Assembly: GCF_900114845.1 (NCBI RefSeq)
Contig: NZ_FOUK01000002.1
Span: 620,001-684,000 of the forward strand
From: Pimelobacter simplex
Lineage (GTDB): Bacteria > Actinomycetota > Actinomycetes > Propionibacteriales > Nocardioidaceae
DNA length: 64,000 nucleotides
Direction: 5' to 3'
Shown: positions 16,405 through 24,669 of the stretch, one piece after another
Layout of the letters: each line of letters opens with the position of its first letter
Numbering within the stretch: position 1 is the stretch's first letter
The notes under the pieces: model-generated
The model's input: the letters and a program-made list of their open reading frames with translations, nothing else
Database searches by the model: none
What the model was told of the DNA's origin: nothing
Translations under genes and position numbers: made by a program

Positions 16405-17681
16405 TCCGGCGCGCCGCGCTCGCGGCCCTCACCACGGCGCTCCTCGCGCTGCCCCTCGCCGCCACCGCGCCCGCACCCGCGCAGGCACAGGCCCAGGCGG
16501 CGCCGGCGGCGCCGTCCAGCACCGCCGCCGGGACCCTCACCTACGTCAAGGGGCACAACGTCTGGGTGGCCCGGGCGGACGGCACCCAGGCCCGCCAGGT
16601 CACCACCGGCGGCACCGCCGCGACGCCGTGGCGCTCGCCCACCTCGTCCGACGACGGCCACATCGTGGCCGGCCGCGGCAACCTGGTCTACCGGATGGAC
16701 CAGTGGGGGACGGTGCTCGGCGTGCTCGACCCGCCGGACATCCCCAGCTCGGCGGGCGAGCTGCTCGGCGGTCCGCCGGCGCACCTCGCCGTCTCCCCCG
16801 ACGGGACCAAGATCGCCTACACGTACGAGAAGTACTCGTGCCCGGTCAACCTGGCCTGCCGGATCCGGTACGTCACCGCGTTCACCTCGTCGACCTCGGT
16901 CACGCCGCCGGGCACCTGGGGCGTCGTCTACCACGACAACCCGTCGTGGATCACCGACAGCCGGGTCGCCGTCAACGCCGACCTGATCGACAACATCAAC
17001 CTGTTCGACCTCGGCCGAGGCTCGACGCACTGGTTCGACGAGGACGACTACACCACCGACGACCAGCCGATCTTCGACTTCGAGGTCTCCCGGACGGCGC
17101 CCTATGCCGCGGTCATCCGCAGCACCGGCGACGACGCGCACGTCATGTTCTACCGGGTCTCGGGCAACTACCGCACCGGTGGCCGCCCGCCCATCCCGGA
17201 GACCTTCTGCGCCACCACCCCGCAGCTCGGCACGGCCACGCCCACGCTGTCTGCCGACGGCGAGCGCGGCGCCTGGGCCGAGCCGGACGGCATCTGGATG
17301 ATGCTGCTCGGCCCGACCGCACCCTGCACGGTCCAGCCCACCCGGGTGATCCCCGGCGGCTCGGCTCCGTCGTACTCGCCGGCGGCGCTGCAGGCAGTGC
17401 GTCCGACGTACGCCTTCACGGTGGTGCGCGCCCCCAGGGTCACCGGAACGGCCAAGGCCGGCCGCCGTCTCAAGGCGACCGCCCCCGTGCTCGCGCCCGC
17501 CGCGGCCGGCCTGCGCTACCAGTGGCTGCGCGACGACCGGCCGATCGCCCGGGCCACCGGGACCGGCTACAAGGTCACCAAGAAGGACCGCGGTCACCGG
17601 ATCCGGGTCCGGGTGACCGGCACCCGGGCCGGCTTCCGGACGAAGACCGTGGTCTCGGCGGCGGTGCGGGTCCGGCGCTGA
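16401..17681 (+). CDS. Secreted propeller protein with Ig-like domain (paralogue 3)
   Basis: A 426-aa paralogue of the 6475 and 11872 proteins. The start is the GTG at 16401 (IRRAALAALTTALLALPL signal peptide, AQAQAQAAPAA end), overlapping the upstream gene. Propeller blades include TLTYVKGHNVWVARADGT and VSPDGTKIAYTYEKYSC. The Ig-like domain has RYQWLRDDRPIARA and KKDRGHRIRVRV. It is closest to paralogue 1 by eye (RMDQWG, PWRSPT and DPP segments shared), suggesting local duplication. Function unknown. Confidence 0.78.
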   Translation: MIRRAALAALTTALLALPLAATAPAPAQAQAQAAPAAPSSTAAGTLTYVKGHNVWVARADGTQARQVTTGGTAATPWRSPTSSDDGHIVAGRGNLVYRMDQWGTVLGVLDPPDIPSSAGELLGGPPAHLAVSPDGTKIAYTYEKYSCPVNLACRIRYVTAFTSSTSVTPPGTWGVVYHDNPSWITDSRVAVNADLIDNINLFDLGRGSTHWFDEDDYTTDDQPIFDFEVSRTAPYAAVIRSTGDDAHVMFYRVSGNYRTGGRPPIPETFCATTPQLGTATPTLSADGERGAWAEPDGIWMMLLGPTAPCTVQPTRVIPGGSAPSYSPAALQAVRPTYAFTVVRAPRVTGTAKAGRRLKATAPVLAPAAAGLRYQWLRDDRPIARATGTGYKVTKKDRGHRIRVRVTGTRAGFRTKTVVSAAVRVRR

Positions 17682-17723
17682 CCGGTCGGGCCGGCCTGGC
17701 CGCGCCCGGTCCGCGCGGGTCCG

Positions 17724-18890
17724 TCAGACCCGCTCGATGATCGTCGCGTTGGCCAGGCCACCGGCCTCGCACATCACCTGCAGCCCGTAGCGGCCGCCGC
17801 GCTGCTCGAGGACGTTGACCAGGCTGGTCGCCAGCCGCGCGCCGGAGGCGCCGAGCGGGTGGCCGATGGAGATCGCGCCGCCGTTGACGTTGACCTTGTC
17901 GAGGTCGGCGCCGGTCTCCTTCTGCCACGCCAGGACGACGGACGCGAAGGCCTCGTTGACCTCGAAGGCGTCGATGTCGGCGAGCGTCAGGCCCGCGCGC
18001 TCCAGCACCTTCCGGGTCGCCGGGATGATGCCGGTCAGCATGAGCACCGGGTCGTCGCCGACCACGGCGAAGGAGTGCACCCGTGCCCGCGGCCGCAGGC
18101 CGAGCCGGGCGGCTGCGTCCTCCGAGGTGACCAGGACGGCGGCCGCGCCGTCGTTGACCGGCGAGCTGTTGCCGGCGGTGATCCGCCAGTCGAGCTCCGG
18201 GTACGCCGCCGCCCACTCCTCGCTGTAGAAGGCCGGCCGCAGTCCGGCCAGGACGTCGGCGGTGGTCCCGGGGCGGATGGTCTCGTCAGTGCGCAGCTCG
18301 TTGACGAACGCGACCTGGCTGTCGAGCAGCCCGTCCTTCCACGCCCGGGCCGCGCGCTCGTGCGACAGCGCGGAGTACTCGTCGAGCTCGGCGCGCGAGA
18401 GGCCCCACTTCCGGGCGATGAGCTCCGCGCTGATGCCCTGCGGGACCAGCCGGCCCTCGTAGCGGGCCTGGACCTGCGGGCCGAAGAAGTCCTTGCCGGC
18501 GAACTGGCTGCCGATGGGGATCCGGCTCATCGACTCGACGCCGGAGGCCACCGCGACGTCGTACGCGCCGGCGATGACGCCCTGGGCCGCGAAGTGCAGC
18601 GCCTGCTGGCTGCTCCCGCACTGCCGGTCCACGGTGACACCGGGGACGCTCTCGGGGTAGCCGGCCGCGAGCAGCGCCCACCGGGCCGTGTTGCCGGACT
18701 GCTCCCCGACCTGGCCGACCGCTCCGCTGATGACGTCGTCGATCGCGGCCGGGTCGATGCCGGTGCGGTCGACGATCGCCCGCAGTGCGTGGGCGTGCAG
18801 GTCGACGGGGTGGATCTCGGCGTACGCGCCGCCGGGCTTGCCCTTCGCGAGCGGCGTCCGGACGGCGTCGACGATGACGGCGTTGTTCAT
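17724..18890 (-). CDS. Acetyl-CoA C-acyltransferase (thiolase)
   Basis: A 388-aa thiolase that cleaves 3-ketoacyl-CoA or condenses acetyl-CoA units in fatty-acid metabolism. The nucleophilic cysteine is C91 (VDRQCGSSQQAL). The base histidine is H344 in GHPLGASGAR, and the second cysteine is C374 in VMCEAGG. The length is normal. It stands alone, divergent from an HxlR regulator, with a repeat-rich 100-bp gap that probably holds the regulator's operator. The exact chain-length preference is not readable. Confidence 0.92.
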   Translation of the reverse strand: MNNAVIVDAVRTPLAKGKPGGAYAEIHPVDLHAHALRAIVDRTGIDPAAIDDVISGAVGQVGEQSGNTARWALLAAGYPESVPGVTVDRQCGSSQQALHFAAQGVIAGAYDVAVASGVESMSRIPIGSQFAGKDFFGPQVQARYEGRLVPQGISAELIARKWGLSRAELDEYSALSHERAARAWKDGLLDSQVAFVNELRTDETIRPGTTADVLAGLRPAFYSEEWAAAYPELDWRITAGNSSPVNDGAAAVLVTSEDAAARLGLRPRARVHSFAVVGDDPVLMLTGIIPATRKVLERAGLTLADIDAFEVNEAFASVVLAWQKETGADLDKVNVNGGAISIGHPLGASGARLATSLVNVLEQRGGRYGLQVMCEAGGLANATIIERV

Positions 18891-18907
18891 GGTGGCCTCC
18901 TGAGGCT

Positions 18908-18969
18908 ACTTCCGAGAATTGAAGTCAGGAGGGGAACGCTACGCTCTGGCTATTGATTCCTGAAGTCAG
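18908..18969. promoter_or_regulatory. Repeat-containing divergent control region of thiolase/HxlR
   Basis: ACTTC (18908-18912) and GAAGT (18921-18925) form an inverted repeat with an 8-bp spacer. The 9-mer TGAAGTCAG occurs at 18920-18928 and again at 18961-18969, 41 bp apart (about four helix turns). A plausible plus-strand promoter is TTGAAG (18919) with TACGCT (18940). This looks like the operator of the HxlR protein over both promoters. Confidence 0.45.
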
Positions 18970-18990
18970 ATGGAAGGTGAGGTGGACGAC

Positions 18991-19470
18991 ATGCGGCTGC
19001 ACGCTCCGCTCGACGACCGCACGGCCTGGTCGCCGGTGGGCCACTGCCCCATCGAGAAGGCCATGGCCGTGGTCGGCTCGCGCCCGGCGATGCTGATCAT
19101 GCGCGAGGCGCACTACGGGACCCGCCGCTTCGACGACTTCGTGACCCGCGTCGGCGTCTCCCCCGCGACCGCCTCGACCCACCTCCGCGCGCTCACCGAC
19201 GCCGGGCTGCTGGTCCGCCGTCCCTACCAGGACGACGGCGCGCGCACCCGCGACGAGTACGCCCTCTCCCCCGCCGGCACCGAGCTGGTCCCGGTCGTGA
19301 TGAGCCTCTTCGTCTGGGGCGCGCGGCACGCGGGCGGCGCCGACCAGCTCGAGCTCGCCCACGCCGGCTGCGCCGAGCCCGCGCAGGTCCGCATCGTCTG
19401 CGCCGCCGGTCACGAGCTCAGCGAGGACGAGGTCGAGGTGCGGCTGCGACGAGGTCGCCGCGCTCCGTGA
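18991..19470 (+). CDS. HxlR-family winged-helix transcriptional regulator
   Basis: A 159-aa protein with the HxlR domain in residues ~10-110: HCPIEKAMAVVGSRPAMLIM with the family cysteine (C in GHCPIEKA), FDDFVTRVGVSPATASTHLRAL as recognition helices, and LVRRPYQDDGARTRDEYALSPAG as the wing. HxlR proteins often sense electrophiles or oxidants through that cysteine. I prefer the ATG at 18991, preceded by AAGGTGAGG, over the ATG at 18970, which has no ribosome site. It is divergent from the thiolase and probably controls it. Confidence 0.85.
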   Translation: MRLHAPLDDRTAWSPVGHCPIEKAMAVVGSRPAMLIMREAHYGTRRFDDFVTRVGVSPATASTHLRALTDAGLLVRRPYQDDGARTRDEYALSPAGTELVPVVMSLFVWGARHAGGADQLELAHAGCAEPAQVRIVCAAGHELSEDEVEVRLRRGRRAP

Positions 19471-19482
19471 GCCCGCGCCGGG

Positions 19483-20466
19483 TCAGCTCCAGGGCACGTT
19501 CGGCCGCGCCATCATGGCGAGCAGGTCGAACGTCAGCCCGGCCGCGGCCAGGGCCGTGATCTGCGCGTGGTCGTAGGCCGGCGCGACCTCGACCACGTCC
19601 GCCCCGATGACGTCGAGGTCGGCGAGCCCGAAGAGGATCATCTGCAGCTCCCGGGTCGTCAGGCCGCCGGGCTCCGGCGTGCCCGTGCCCGGCGCGTTGG
19701 CGGGGTCGAGGACGTCGATGTCGATGCTCACGTAGACCGGGCGGTCCCCCACCCGGGAGCGGAGCCGGTCGACGGCCTCGTCGATGCCGCGGCGGGCGAC
19801 GTCGAGGGTGGTGATCGTGGCGAAGCCGAGCTCCTTGTCGTCGATGAGGTCCTGCGCCGACGGGTTCGTGCTGCGGATCCCGACGTGGGCCGAGTGGTGG
19901 ACGTCGAGCAGGCCCTCCTCCGCCGCTCGGCGGAAGGGGGTGCCGTGGACGGTGCGGGCACCGAACAGGTTGTCCCAGGTGTCGAGGTGGGCGTCGAAGT
20001 GCACCAGGGCGACCGGGCCGTGCTGCGCGTGCGCCGCCCGGAGCAGGGGCAGTGCGATCGTGTGGTCGCCGCCGAGGGTGATGATCCGCTCGGCGCTCCC
20101 GTACAGCCCCCGCGCGGCCTGCTCGATCGTCGCGATCGCCTCGCCGATGTCGTACGGCGTCGCGCCGACGTCCCCGGCATCGGCGACCTGCAGGGTGTTC
20201 CAGGGCTCGACCTCGAGCCCGATGTGGAACGGCCGCAGGAGCTTCGAGCCGGCCCGCACGGCCTCGGGGCCGAACCGCGCGCCCGGCCGGTACGACGTGC
20301 CGGAGTCGAAGGGGACGCCGAGGACGGCGACGTCGGCGCGGCCCACCTCGTCGAGCCGGGGCAGCCGGGCGAAGGTGGCGGCGCCCGCGAAGCGCGGGAT
20401 CGCGAGCAGCGCGTCGGGCGGGCCCACGGTCGTGCGTGCCTCGGGTGCGGGCGGGACCTCGGTCAT
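19483..20466 (-). CDS. Agmatinase-like ureohydrolase
   Basis: A 327-aa member of the arginase/agmatinase family, binuclear Mn enzymes that hydrolyse guanidino compounds to urea plus an amine. Metal ligands are visible as GGDH (H135), HFDAHLDTWD (D158, H160, D162) and SIDIDVLDPANAPGTGTPEP. The start at 20466 has a strong CCGGAGGAG site. Its upstream region carries the paired palindromic operator shared with the D-peptide operon, the DSD1-like gene and dppA/pucR, so it is probably co-regulated. The substrate could be agmatine, guanidinobutyrate or another guanidino acid; sequence alone does not decide. Confidence 0.88.
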   Translation of the reverse strand: MTEVPPAPEARTTVGPPDALLAIPRFAGAATFARLPRLDEVGRADVAVLGVPFDSGTSYRPGARFGPEAVRAGSKLLRPFHIGLEVEPWNTLQVADAGDVGATPYDIGEAIATIEQAARGLYGSAERIITLGGDHTIALPLLRAAHAQHGPVALVHFDAHLDTWDNLFGARTVHGTPFRRAAEEGLLDVHHSAHVGIRSTNPSAQDLIDDKELGFATITTLDVARRGIDEAVDRLRSRVGDRPVYVSIDIDVLDPANAPGTGTPEPGGLTTRELQMILFGLADLDVIGADVVEVAPAYDHAQITALAAAGLTFDLLAMMARPNVPWS

Positions 20467-20530
20467 TCGGTACTCCTCCGGTGGGGTGGCTGGCCCGGCC
20501 GAGCGTAGGAAGACGCGCCCCCGCCACAGA

Positions 20531-20579
20531 TCGGCCGATCGACCGAGAACCGCGCGGTGCTGTCGGACGTTCGCACCAT
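20531..20579. promoter_or_regulatory. Paired palindromic operator, copy 1 (agmatinase / beta-lactamase-fold hydrolase)
   Basis: TCGGCCGATCGACCGA at 20531-20546 and TCGGACGTTCGCACCA at 20563-20578 match the consensus TCGKKCGATCGMMCGA. Their starts are 32 bp apart. The inner copy is 65 bp upstream of the agmatinase start and 34 bp from the divergent gene at 20613. Confidence 0.6.
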
Positions 20580-20612
20580 GCAGCGCGTGCGGTGAGCCGG
20601 GACAATCGGGCC

Positions 20613-21665
20613 ATGACGTCACCGTCCACCGACCTGCCCGTGCTGACCTCGACCTTCCTCGACACGCTCGACGCCGAACGGCGTCGACTCGGCATCCCGG
20701 GCGCGATCGTGGCCGTCCGGACCTCGGACGGCGCCCGCTCGTCCGCCGCCCTGGGGGTCCGCGACCTCGCGGCCGGCACGCCCCTGGCGGTCGACTCGGT
20801 GCTGCGCGTGGGGAGCGTGACGAAGACGATCGTCGGCACCGTGGTCCTCCGCCTGGTTGAGCGCGGCGACCTCGGTCTGGACGACGACGTCCGCGACCTC
20901 GTGCCCGATCTCCCGGTGCCGAGCGGGGTCACCGTGCGCCGGCTGCTCGACATGACCTCCGGTCTGCCCGAGTACACGACCGAGAAGTTCCTCGACACCC
21001 TGCTCGCAGCTCCCGAGCGGGTGTGGGAGCCGCGCGAGCTGCTGGACCTCGCCTTCACCGGCGAGCAGCACTTCGCCCCCGGGACCTCCTGGGAGTACTG
21101 CAACGCGGGCTACATCCTGCTGGGGATGCTGGTCGAGCAGGTGACGGGCGAGCTCGTCGAGGACCTCGCGCGCCGGCTCGTCCTCGACCCGCTGGGCATG
21201 AGCGACACCGCGCTGCCGGCGCGCACCCCCGAGGGCAGGCACCTCCCGGACCCCACCGTCCGCGGCTACCTGCGCGACGGCGACCAGCTCGTCGACGCGA
21301 CGGACATCAACCCGTCGTGGGGATGGACGGCCGGCAACGCGATCTCCACCGCGGCCGACCTCGTGCTGCTGGCCGAGGAGCTGGTGCGCGGCGACCTGCT
21401 CACGGCCGAGACCCAGGCAGCGCGCCTGACGGCCATCCCGGTGCCGGACACGGAGTGGGCCTACGGCCTCGGCATCGCGAACTTCGGCGGCATCTGGGGT
21501 CACAACGGGCAGCTGCCCGGCTTCCAGGCGTTCGCCGGGCACGAGCCCGCCACCGGGAGGACGATCGTCGTGCTCGCCAACGTCGACAGGGCGAGCGACG
21601 AGACCAACGCGGCCGACACGCTGGCCGCGCTGGTCCGTCGTCACCTCGCGGCCGAGAGCGCCTGA
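20613..21665 (+). CDS. Serine beta-lactamase-fold hydrolase (class C / D-aminopeptidase-like)
   Basis: A 350-aa serine hydrolase of the beta-lactamase/DD-peptidase fold. Motifs are S68-V-T-K71 (SxxK), Y162-C-N164 (YxN) and H297-N-G299. It has no signal peptide, so it acts in the cytoplasm; this argues against resistance to external beta-lactams and for a D-aminopeptidase or D-amino-acid amidase/esterase role. Its promoter region shares the paired palindrome with the peptide-import operon. A related domain is fused to the S9 peptidase at 26639, so the locus carries two such enzymes. It is convergent with the aldehyde dehydrogenase (6-bp gap). Confidence 0.84.
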   Translation: MTSPSTDLPVLTSTFLDTLDAERRRLGIPGAIVAVRTSDGARSSAALGVRDLAAGTPLAVDSVLRVGSVTKTIVGTVVLRLVERGDLGLDDDVRDLVPDLPVPSGVTVRRLLDMTSGLPEYTTEKFLDTLLAAPERVWEPRELLDLAFTGEQHFAPGTSWEYCNAGYILLGMLVEQVTGELVEDLARRLVLDPLGMSDTALPARTPEGRHLPDPTVRGYLRDGDQLVDATDINPSWGWTAGNAISTAADLVLLAEELVRGDLLTAETQAARLTAIPVPDTEWAYGLGIANFGGIWGHNGQLPGFQAFAGHEPATGRTIVVLANVDRASDETNAADTLAALVRRHLAAESA

Positions 21666-21671
21666 CGGCGC

Positions 21672-23090
21672 TCAGCCCGCGTCCGTCAGGTGCACCGTCA
21701 CGGGCCGGGTCGCCGCGTCGAACGCCGCGTCGGCCCCGTCGGCGCCGACGCCGCTCAGGCCCCACGGCTCGTACGTCGCCTCGGCCCCGGTCTGCTGCCA
21801 GGCGTTGATCCACACGATCCCGGCCCGGACGTCCGCGGCACGCCGCTGGTGGCCGGGATCGCGGGTGTAGACGGTCGCGGCGAGCCCGAACCCGGTGCCG
21901 TTCGCGAGCTCGACGGCCTCGTCGAAGGAGTCGACGACCACGACCGGCGCGAGCGGACCGAACGTCTCCTCCCGCATCACCCGCATCTCCGGCGTGAGGC
22001 CGGTCAGGACCGTGGCCGGGTACCCGAACCCGGGCCCCTCCGGGAGCTCGCCTCCGCAGCGCACGGTCGCGCCGAGCGCGACGGCGTCCCTCACGTGCGC
22101 GTGCACGAGGTCGCGCTGCGCGCCGTCGACGAGAGGCCCGAGACCGGACCCGTTCCGGTCGGCGTTGAGGGGGTAGTCCCCCGCTGCCGCCACCAGCGCG
22201 GCGACGAACTCGTCGGCCACGGCGCGGTGGACGTAGACGCGCTCCGAGGAGGTGCAGATCTGGCCGCTGTTGACGAACGAGGAGAAGGCGACGGCAGCCG
22301 CCGTCGCGGCGACGTCCACGTCGGCGTCGACGATCACGGGGTCGTTGCCACCGAGCTCGAGGACGGACCTCTTGAGCCGCGCCGCCGCGGCGACACCCAC
22401 GGAGCGGCCGGCCTCCACCGATCCGGTGAAGTGCAGGAGCGCGACGTCGTCGTGGGACGCGAGCGGCCGGCCCGCGCGCGCGTCGCCGTGCACCAGGTTG
22501 ACGACGCCGGGCGGGAGGTCGAGCAGCTCGGCGAACCGGGCCGCCGACAACGGTGACTTCTCCGAGGGCTTGAGCACGACGGTGTTGCCCGACGCGAGGA
22601 GCGGGGCCAGGCTGCTGAGGATCGAGGTCACCGTGAAGTTCCACGGGATGATCAGCCCGACCACCCCGAGGGGTCGACGGTCCACGATCGTCCGCCCGGG
22701 CTCTCCCGGCACCGTCACGTCGGTGACGAAGGAGTAGCGGCGGGCCCGTTCGAGGCTCTGGCGCCAACCCGCGACGCCGCCGGCGATGAACTGCTCCGCG
22801 AGGGGAACCGGCTTGCCCATCTCGAGGTTCTCGAGCCGGGCCAGGTCGGCAGCCTCCTTCTCGACGGCGTCGGCGACCCTCGCGAGGAGAAGGAGCCGCT
22901 CGGCGAGGTCGAGCGCGGCCCAGCCGGGCTGGGCACGGACGGCCGAGCGCACCGCGGCGTCGACGTCCTCGGCGGACCCGACCGGGATGTGCGCGACGAC
23001 CTCCTCGGTCGCGGGGTCGACCACGGGGCGGGTCTCGGGGTCGGTCGAGGCGAAGGCCCGGCCGTCGATCAGGTGCTGCAGGTGCCTCAC
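21672..23090 (-). CDS. NAD(P)-dependent aldehyde dehydrogenase
   Basis: A 472-aa ALDH that oxidises an aldehyde to an acid with NAD(P). Catalytic C279 lies in FVNSGQICTSSERV, the general base E245 in SVLELGGNDP, and the nucleotide-site segment is FTGSVEAGR. The start is the GTG at 23090, which has AGGAG just upstream. It is the last gene of the nine-gene operon and follows the GMC oxidoreductase by 22 bp, so the two may work in series on an alcohol (alcohol to aldehyde to acid). The substrate is unknown. Confidence 0.9.
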   Translation of the reverse strand: MRHLQHLIDGRAFASTDPETRPVVDPATEEVVAHIPVGSAEDVDAAVRSAVRAQPGWAALDLAERLLLLARVADAVEKEAADLARLENLEMGKPVPLAEQFIAGGVAGWRQSLERARRYSFVTDVTVPGEPGRTIVDRRPLGVVGLIIPWNFTVTSILSSLAPLLASGNTVVLKPSEKSPLSAARFAELLDLPPGVVNLVHGDARAGRPLASHDDVALLHFTGSVEAGRSVGVAAAARLKRSVLELGGNDPVIVDADVDVAATAAAVAFSSFVNSGQICTSSERVYVHRAVADEFVAALVAAAGDYPLNADRNGSGLGPLVDGAQRDLVHAHVRDAVALGATVRCGGELPEGPGFGYPATVLTGLTPEMRVMREETFGPLAPVVVVDSFDEAVELANGTGFGLAATVYTRDPGHQRRAADVRAGIVWINAWQQTGAEATYEPWGLSGVGADGADAAFDAATRPVTVHLTDAG

Positions 23091-23112
23091 GGCAACTCCT
23101 CGTCTCCAGGGT

Positions 23113-24669
23113 TCAGGCCAGCCGGGCGGCCAGCAGCTCGCCGACCAGCACGCTCGCCAGGTGGGTGTTGGCACGCGGTACGAACGGGAAGACCGACGCG
23201 TCGGCGACGCGCAGGCCCTCGATGCCCAGCACCCGGCCGTCCGGGTCGACCACCGTCGTCGCGGCCGCAGGATCGCCCATCCGGCAGGTGCTGGTCGCGT
23301 GCTGGGTGTCGACGGCCGTCGCCCGCAGGTAGGCGCGCAGCCCGGCCTCGGGTCCGTCGAGAGCGGCCCGCACCGGGGCGTTCGCCGCCCACAGGTCGCC
23401 GGCGGTGATCTCGCCGAAGGCGGGGTTCTCCACGAGCTCCGCGAGCTGGCGCAGCCCGACGGCGAGCCGATCGACGTCGCGGTCGTCGTCGAGCATGTTG
23501 AAGGACAGCGCGGGCTGGCTCCGGGGATCGGTCCCGCGCAGGCGAAGCGTGCCGCGCGAGTAGGTCCGGTTGACGAACACCCCCACGGCGCCGGCTCCGG
23601 CGCGGGGCTCGGCCGAGGCCATGGCGAGGGCGTTCTGGTTGAGCGCCACCATCATCATGTCGTGGGTGTCCGGCGTCATCCCGCTGGAGTAGCGGATGCA
23701 GCAGTTCGTGTGGCGGTCGCGCGGTCCCGCCGTCGCCGCCAGCGTGAGCGGGATCCCGATCAACGCCATCGGGTGGTCCTGCAAGCCCTCGCCCACCGGC
23801 AGGTCCGCCTGCACCGTGATGCCCAGCTCGGACAGGTGCGGCGCGGGCCCGATGCCGGAGCGGATCAGGATCGACGGCGTCGCCGTGGCGCCCGCGCACA
23901 GCACGACGCTGTCGGCGCGGAGCACCTCGCCGTCCGCCAGCCGTACGCCGACCGCCCGGCCCCTCTCCAGCTCGACCCGGTCGACCAGCGCCTCGCCCCT
24001 GATCGTGAGCAGGTCGTGGCCGCGCAGCGGCTCGAGGTAGGCATCGTGGCAGGACACCCTGAGGCCGTCGACCGAGTTGACCGGGTACGGCGAGACGCCG
24101 GTGGCGCCCGGCGCGTTCACGTCCGGTGCCCACGGCCGGCCGGCGGCGAGCGCCGCGTCGCGCAGGGCGCGGTCGACCGCTCCCCAGGCCTCCTCGGGGT
24201 AGCGGTGCACCGGGATCGGGCCGTGCGCACCGTGGGCCGGCTGGTCGCCGTACTCCTGGTCGGACTCGAGGGCGGCCAGGTACGGGAGCACCTCGTCGGC
24301 GGACCAGCCGGTGCAGCCGTCGGCCGCCCAGTCGTCGAAGTCCTCGACCGGCGGGCGGATCGCGATCTGCCCGTTGACGACCGAGCTCCCTCCGAGTCCC
24401 TTGCCGCGCCAGTACAGCGACGGCTCCTGCACCGCCGTCCGGGAGGCCAGGTGGTCCTCCCAGAGCAGCTCCTCGCCACCCGGGTCCACGAGCGCGGCGA
24501 CCGGGTTCGGCGAGCGCCAGGACCCCGCCAGCTCGGACGCCGGGTAGTCGCGGCCGGCCTCGAGCAGCAGGACCCGGCGGCCTGACCGCACCAGCCGCGC
24601 GGCCAGCGCGGAGCCGGCCGAGCCGGCGCCGACGACGATGACCTCGGGGGCCGGCTCGCTCCCCGTCAT
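23113..24669 (-). CDS. GMC-family FAD oxidoreductase (choline dehydrogenase-like)
   Basis: A 518-aa flavoprotein of the glucose-methanol-choline family. The FAD site is [17 protein letters not shown] near the N-terminus, followed by [14 protein letters not shown] and [19 protein letters not shown]. The C-terminal catalytic region has [12 protein letters not shown] and a downstream ANTHLAS. It oxidises alcohols to aldehydes. It overlaps the upstream racemase gene by four bases (ATGA, 24666-24669) and is followed by an aldehyde dehydrogenase, a natural pair. Its place in a D-amino-acid operon suggests handling of hydroxylated side chains or choline-like compounds, but this is inference. Confidence 0.88.
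   Translation of the reverse strand: MTGSEPAPEVIVVGAGSAGSALAARLVRSGRRVLLLEAGRDYPASELAGSWRSPNPVAALVDPGGEELLWEDHLASRTAVQEPSLYWRGKGLGGSSVVNGQIAIRPPVEDFDDWAADGCTGWSADEVLPYLAALESDQEYGDQPAHGAHGPIPVHRYPEEAWGAVDRALRDAALAAGRPWAPDVNAPGATGVSPYPVNSVDGLRVSCHDAYLEPLRGHDLLTIRGEALVDRVELERGRAVGVRLADGEVLRADSVVLCAGATATPSILIRSGIGPAPHLSELGITVQADLPVGEGLQDHPMALIGIPLTLAATAGPRDRHTNCCIRYSSGMTPDTHDMMMVALNQNALAMASAEPRAGAGAVGVFVNRTYSRGTLRLRGTDPRSQPALSFNMLDDDRDVDRLAVGLRQLAELVENPAFGEITAGDLWAANAPVRAALDGPEAGLRAYLRATAVDTQHATSTCRMGDPAAATTVVDPDGRVLGIEGLRVADASVFPFVPRANTHLASVLVGELLAARLA

Noticed and set aside
20613-21665. Beta-lactam resistance gene
   Set aside because: No signal peptide and co-regulation with peptide catabolism point to a cytoplasmic peptidase or amidase.
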